DNA from: Planctomycetaceae bacterium
GTDB lineage: Bacteria; Planctomycetota; Planctomycetia; Pirellulales; UBA1268
Direction: 5' to 3'
Length of the DNA stretch: 9,023 nt
Assembly (NCBI GenBank): GCA_005789975.1
Contig: SXWC01000142.1
Span: forward strand, 1-9,023
In this document: piece by piece, positions 6,735-9,023 of the stretch
Numbering within the stretch: the first letter of the stretch is position 1
Layout of the letters: each line of letters begins with the position of its first letter
Notes under the pieces: model-generated
What the model saw: only the letters and a program-made list of their open reading frames with translations
Told to the model about the DNA's origin: nothing
The model's database searches: none
Translations under genes and position numbers: made by a program

Positions 6735-7382
6735 ATGCACGAGTTGCGACGCCTGTTCCACGGAATGATGGGGAGTCGCCGCCGCAAGCCAGGGCTGATC
6801 CCGCGGCAATTCCGCAGCGATCGCCTGATCTTCATCCACGTGCCGAAGTGTGCCGGCTCGGCTTTCCTCGACGCCTACCTCGGCTTTCAGACCGGCCACG
6901 TGACGGCTCAGGATTACCACGACGCCGATCCCGGCTTCTTCTCATCGGCCTACGTGTTCACATTCGTCCGCAATCCGCTCACCCGGTTCGTCTCGGCCTA
7001 CAACCACATCCACACCGACGACCTCTGGACCTGCCTGCCCGAGGCTCGGCCGCTCGTCGCGCGTCATGGGACCACGGCCTCGGAGGTCGCGGTGTCGCTG
7101 CAGCCCCACTCGGAACTTCTCCGCCTGCCGTGGTTCGCGCCACAGCACACCTTCCTCGAAAGCCGGGGAAGACTCGCCGTGAACCGGGTGTTCAAGACCG
7201 AATCGTTCGCGGCGGACCTCGAAGTGCTCATGGCCGACGTTGCGATCACGCTGCGGCCCATCGCGGAGGTCAACCGCCGTCGCGGCGGAGAGACGCTCCC
7301 CGACGCAGGGCTCTCCGCCGAGGCGGTGGCCAACCTCCGCCGCATCTACGGCCGCGACTTCACGCTCTTCGGCTACTACTGA
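6735..7382 (+). CDS. small sulfotransferase family 2-like protein
   Basis: Probable PAPS-dependent sulfotransferase of 215 residues, resembling the Sulfotransfer_2 (carbohydrate sulfotransferase) group. The 5'-phosphosulfate-binding loop is at 35-44 (HVPKCAGSAF, Lys38), directly after a hydrophobic beta strand (LIFI). The 3'-phosphate-binding element is at 77-91 (FVRNPLTRFVSAYNH, with Arg79 and Ser87). The C-terminus ends DFTLFGYY, the Phe-Gly-Tyr ending common in this family. It is short but complete, with no signal peptide or membrane segment; a basic patch (RRRK, 15-18) follows the start. The ATG at 6735 is the most upstream start in frame; Met11/Met12 (6765/6768) are alternatives, and none has a clear ribosome binding site. 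It is the only plus-strand gene here and has no glycan or PAPS-synthesis neighbours, so the acceptor (sugar, lipid or protein) cannot be inferred. Confidence 0.85.
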   Translation: MHELRRLFHGMMGSRRRKPGLIPRQFRSDRLIFIHVPKCAGSAFLDAYLGFQTGHVTAQDYHDADPGFFSSAYVFTFVRNPLTRFVSAYNHIHTDDLWTCLPEARPLVARHGTTASEVAVSLQPHSELLRLPWFAPQHTFLESRGRLAVNRVFKTESFAADLEVLMADVAITLRPIAEVNRRRGGETLPDAGLSAEAVANLRRIYGRDFTLFGYY

Positions 7383-7420
7383 CCAGGTCCACGGAAAACC
7401 CCGGTCCGTCCCGATCCTGT

Positions 7421-7441
7421 CCGGCACGGCGGCCGCGCCGG
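7421..7441. terminator. GC-rich hairpin between convergent genes, possible bidirectional terminator
   Basis: The 21 bases ccggcacggcggccgcgccgg form a near-perfect inverted repeat: an 8-pair stem with one A-C mismatch and a 5-base loop. It sits in the gap between the sulfotransferase stop (7382) and the carB stop (7491), where a shared terminator is expected. No T-tract follows on either strand, so a canonical intrinsic terminator is not shown. Confidence 0.35.
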
Positions 7442-7490
7442 GGAGGCCCGGCGGGTCGGGGCTGCCGCTCATGCGTGAGCCGGACGCGCT

Positions 7491-9023
7491 TCAGTGGCTC
7501 GCCACCGGCTCCGGAAACCGGTCCTGGATCGGCTGCACGGAGAGCGGCTCCGTCCGCATTCCTTCCATCGCGAGCACGCAGGCCTCGGCCGCCGGCAGCG
7601 TCGTGATGCAGGGCACGCCGTAGAGCACGCTCGCCGCCCGGATGCGGCCCTCGTCGGTTCGAGCGCCCTTGCCCCGGGGCGTGTTGAAGATCAGCTGCAC
7701 GCGGCCATCGATCAGATGGTCGATCAGGTTCGGGTGCCCCTCCTGGAGCTTCTTCACCACCTCGACGGCGATGCCCGCCTCGGCGAGCGTCCGCGCGGTG
7801 CCCGACGTGGCGAGCAGTTCGAAGCCGAGCGTCACCAGCCGCCCCGCGAGCCGCACCATGGCCTCCTTCGCCGGCGCGCTGGCCACGCTGAGGAAAATCC
7901 GGCCCTTCTCGGGAAGAAGGATGCCGGCCGCAATCTGGCTCTTGGCGAAGGCGATGCTGAAGCGGTCGCTGACACCCATCACTTCGCCCGTGCTCCGCAT
8001 CTCCGGCCCCAGCACGATATCGACGCCGGCGAACTTCACGAACGGAAACACGCTCTCCTTCACGCTCACGTGGGCCGTCACCGGGTCGGCCGTGATCCCC
8101 TGCTCCGCGAGGCTCAGGCCGGCCATCACCTTCACGGCCACCTTCGCCACCGGCATCCCCGTCGCCTTGGCCACGAAGGGCACCGTCCGGCTGGCCCGCG
8201 GATTCACCTCGATCACGTAGAGCGACTGGCGGCTGGTGCCGTCGGCACCGGTCTCCTTCTTGACGGCGAACTGCACGTTCATGAGCCCGACGACGCCGAG
8301 GCTCTTCGCCAGCCCCGTCGCCGCCGCCTTGATCCCGGCGATCACCTCCGGCGACAGGCTGTGCGGCGGAATGCAGCAGGCCGAGTCGCCCGAATGGACT
8401 CCCGCCTCCTCGATGTGTTCCATCACGCCGGCCACGATCACGTCCCTGCCGTCGCAGATGCAGTCGACGTCGACCTCGATCGCATCCTCCAGGAAGCGGT
8501 CGATCAGGACGGGCTGTCCCTGCGCGACGATGAACGCCTCGGCCACGTACCGCTCGAACTGCACCTGGTCGTAGCAGATCTCCATGGCACGCCCACCGAG
8601 CACGAAGCTCGGCCGCACGAGGCTCGGGTAGCCGATCCTCGCCACCTCGCGGCGGGCCTGCTCGAGCGTCCGCGCGATGCCGCTGGCCGGCTGCATGAGG
8701 CCGAGCCGGTCGAGCAGCTCGCGAAACTGCTCGCGGTCTTCCGCCATCTCGATCGTATCGACCGAGGTGCCGATGATCGGCAGGCCGGCGGCATGCAGCG
8801 CCCGGGCGAGGTTGAGGGGCGTCTGGCCGCCGAGTTGCACGATCACGCCGTCGGGCTGGATGCGGTCGGCGATGTTGAGCACATCCTCGCAGGTGAGGGG
8901 CTCGAAGAAGAGCATGTCGCTCGTGTCGTAGTCGGTGCTGACGGTCTCCGGGTTGGAGTTGACCATCACGCTCTCGATGCCCATCTCGCGGAGCGCGAAA
9001 CTGGCATGGCAGCAGCAGTAGTC
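7491..9023 (-). CDS. carB: carbamoyl-phosphate synthase large subunit, C-terminal half (partial, N-terminus beyond right edge)
   Basis: CarB makes carbamoyl phosphate from ammonia (delivered by CarA from glutamine), bicarbonate and two ATP, feeding pyrimidine and arginine synthesis. The frame is open to the right edge and 510 residues are visible, starting DYCCCHASFALRE, which aligns with the middle of E. coli CarB (1073 residues). So the internal ATG at 8984 is not the start. Visible parts: pre-ATP-grasp segment with VNSNPETVSTDYDTSDMLFF and QLGGQTPLNLARAL; second ATP-grasp domain (carbamate kinase half) with VRPSFVLGGRAMEI, MEHIEEAGVHSGDSACC, LMNVQFAVKK and VIEVNPRASRTVPFVAKATG; GPEMRSTGEVMGV; and the C-terminal MGS-like allosteric domain with LLATSGTARTLAEAGI and LIFNTPRGKG. 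In E. coli that last domain senses UMP, IMP and ornithine. All ATP-grasp landmarks look intact. It ends with a TGA at 7491, convergent with the sulfotransferase gene. carA is not in the window. Confidence 0.97.
   Translation of the reverse strand, partial: DYCCCHASFALREMGIESVMVNSNPETVSTDYDTSDMLFFEPLTCEDVLNIADRIQPDGVIVQLGGQTPLNLARALHAAGLPIIGTSVDTIEMAEDREQFRELLDRLGLMQPASGIARTLEQARREVARIGYPSLVRPSFVLGGRAMEICYDQVQFERYVAEAFIVAQGQPVLIDRFLEDAIEVDVDCICDGRDVIVAGVMEHIEEAGVHSGDSACCIPPHSLSPEVIAGIKAAATGLAKSLGVVGLMNVQFAVKKETGADGTSRQSLYVIEVNPRASRTVPFVAKATGMPVAKVAVKVMAGLSLAEQGITADPVTAHVSVKESVFPFVKFAGVDIVLGPEMRSTGEVMGVSDRFSIAFAKSQIAAGILLPEKGRIFLSVASAPAKEAMVRLAGRLVTLGFELLATSGTARTLAEAGIAVEVVKKLQEGHPNLIDHLIDGRVQLIFNTPRGKGARTDEGRIRAASVLYGVPCITTLPAAEACVLAMEGMRTEPLSVQPIQDRFPEPVASH

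Noticed and set aside
8982..8984. ATG at 8984 as the true start of a short carB-like gene
   Set aside because: The frame continues upstream to the window edge with conserved CarB residues (DYCCCHASFALRE), so this is an internal methionine.

Overview
The window is GC-rich chromosomal DNA, densely coding and mostly on the minus strand. It looks like a bacterial core/metabolic region. A member of the Planctomycetota is my best guess. That rests on the overall style only (high GC, short or absent Shine-Dalgarno sites before some genes, a lone small sulfotransferase, an enlarged transporter ATPase), so it is an inference and not a demonstrated placement. No tRNA, rRNA, CRISPR array, insertion sequence or phage gene is visible.

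Layout from right to left, following transcription. At the right edge (7491-9023, minus) is the C-terminal half of carB, the carbamoyl-phosphate synthase large subunit, cut by the window end. Converging on it is a single plus-strand gene for a small sulfotransferase (6735-7382). A 108-base gap with one GC-rich hairpin separates the two stop codons. Divergent from the sulfotransferase is a fused 23S rRNA methyltransferase, RlmKL (4230-6590, minus).

Immediately behind rlmKL comes a branched-chain amino-acid (HAAT/Liv) ABC importer cassette in the order livK-livH-livM-livG. The junctions are very tight: a 33-base gap, a 9-base gap, a 1-base overlap and a 4-base ATGA overlap. This is almost certainly one transcription unit. 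LivK is a lipoprotein that captures the amino acid outside the membrane, LivH and LivM form the channel, and LivG (with a LivF expected just beyond the left edge) should power it.

The most unusual object is the LivG-like ATPase at the left edge. Its nucleotide-binding domain is split between Walker A and the Q-loop by about 185 residues that carry two hydrophobic, membrane-like segments and a charged loop. Its Walker A motif also has threonine where the ATP-binding lysine should be. The RlmL half of RlmKL likewise has one substituted glycine in its SAM-binding motif. All other genes look like ordinary, intact members of their families.
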